NCBI GenBank assembly: GCA_965368335.1
Contig: CBDUMN010000145.1
Span: forward strand, 1 to 6,123
Source: CBDUMN01 sp965368335
Lineage (GTDB): Bacteria > Pseudomonadota > Alphaproteobacteria > Rhodospirillales > JAPHRK01
Length of the DNA stretch: 6,123 nt
Reading direction: 5' to 3'
Shown here: positions 5,946 to 6,123 of the stretch, one piece after another
Layout of the letters: each line of letters starts with the position of its first letter
Position numbering within the stretch: position 1 is the first letter of the stretch
Position numbers and translations under genes: made by a program
Notes under the pieces: generated by a model
Told to the model about the DNA's origin: nothing
The model's input: the letters and a program-made list of their open reading frames with translations, nothing else
Database searches by the model: none

Positions 5946-6035
5946 ATGCAGAATGCTAAACGATTTGCCTGGGAAGTGGCGGCTCTGTTCGGTCTGAAGA
6001 TTGGCCCCAGAATCCAGGTTGTTCTACGTGGCTAA
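5946..6035 (+). CDS. Small ORF of 29 codons, hypothetical cationic peptide
   Basis: An ATG at 5946, preceded by a perfect GGAGG (5936-5940) with 5-nt spacing, opens a 29-codon frame ending in TAA. The peptide begins MQNAKRFAWEVAALFGLKIG and ends in PRIQVVLRG. It carries two Lys, three Arg and one Glu, so it is basic (about +4), with hydrophobic residues between the charges. The first half could form an amphipathic helix. It is too short for a membrane-spanning protein with loops and has no cysteine or recognised domain. I do not recognise the family. It looks like its own unit: regulatory-type sequence precedes it, hairpins follow, and the ribosome site is the best in the window. It could instead be a leader peptide or part of a small RNA. 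Confidence 0.5.
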   Translation: MQNAKRFAWEVAALFGLKIGPRIQVVLRG

Positions 6036-6052
6036 ACCCGTATGAAGCACTG

Positions 6053-6073
6053 AAAAAGGCGCCGTCCGGCGCC
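6053..6073 (-). terminator. Candidate intrinsic terminator for leftward transcription from beyond the right edge
   Basis: GGCGCC (6058-6063) and GGCGCC (6068-6073) form a GC-only stem with a 4-nt loop. On the - strand the stem is followed by TTTTT (6057-6053), the usual intrinsic terminator layout. On the + strand no T-run follows. It would end a - strand transcript entering from the right, or help insulate the small ORF from it. Confidence 0.55.
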
Positions 6074-6086
6074 CCAGACTGCTGAC

Positions 6087-6114
6087 AAAGTCCTCGCCTT
6101 TGGCGGGGACTTTT
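6087..6114 (+). terminator. Hairpin with short T-run downstream of the small ORF, probable terminator
   Basis: AAAGTCCTCGCC (6087-6098) pairs with GGCGGGGACTTT (6102-6113) as a 12-bp stem with one G-T wobble and a TTT loop, ending in TTTT (6111-6114). It lies about 50 nt after the small ORF's stop and could end that transcript. The flanking A/T tracts make it nearly symmetric, so it could work in both directions. It may also belong to a dispersed repeat. Confidence 0.55.
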
Positions 6115-6123
6115 GATTCAATG

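Noticed and set aside
6058..6073. GC hairpin as a forward-strand terminator of the small ORF
   Set aside because: On the + strand it is followed by CCAGACT, not Ts. The T-run exists only in the - direction.

Overview
The window looks like chromosomal DNA of an alphaproteobacterium, possibly a Rhodospirillales-like marine lineage. That placement is an inference from the gene families: MeaB, an AcuI-type acrylyl-CoA reductase and a DUF1289 fusion protein. Gene density is high, intergenic gaps are short, and TTG starts are frequent. I see no insertion sequence, phage gene, CRISPR array, tRNA or rRNA.

Left part (2-1607, + strand): the 5'-truncated gene for MeaB, the GTPase chaperone of methylmalonyl-CoA mutase, is followed after 25 nt by a UPF0126/TRIC-type membrane protein. 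Middle (1604-2509, - strand): a DUF1289 cysteine-motif protein with a long C-terminal extension converges on the TRIC gene, and the two stop codons overlap by 4 nt. Next on the - strand is a two-gene operon (4202 down to 2631): acuI, then an AhpD/CMD-like peroxidase-related gene, ending in a strong intrinsic terminator at about 2579-2612.

Right part (+ strand): divergent from acuI is a FadR-type GntR regulator, followed 2 nt later by a YbfF-like alpha/beta hydrolase. The acuI/gntR intergenic region holds two well-formed back-to-back sigma70-like promoters. A perfect 15-bp palindrome with the FadR-family operator pattern (TTGT-N3-ACAA) covers one -35 box and touches the other. This is the clearest regulatory signal in the window and predicts an autoregulated local regulon of CoA-ester metabolism.

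Functionally, AcuI would make propionyl-CoA from acryloyl-CoA. The methylmalonyl-CoA route that MeaB supports would carry propionyl-CoA on to succinyl-CoA. The hydrolase belongs to a family that includes acyl-CoA thioesterases. The last 260 bases hold an apparently free-standing small transcription unit: a CRP-like palindrome, a weak promoter, a 29-codon ORF behind a perfect GGAGG, and two hairpins. This is the least explained part of the window. I found no defence system or other large novel machine.
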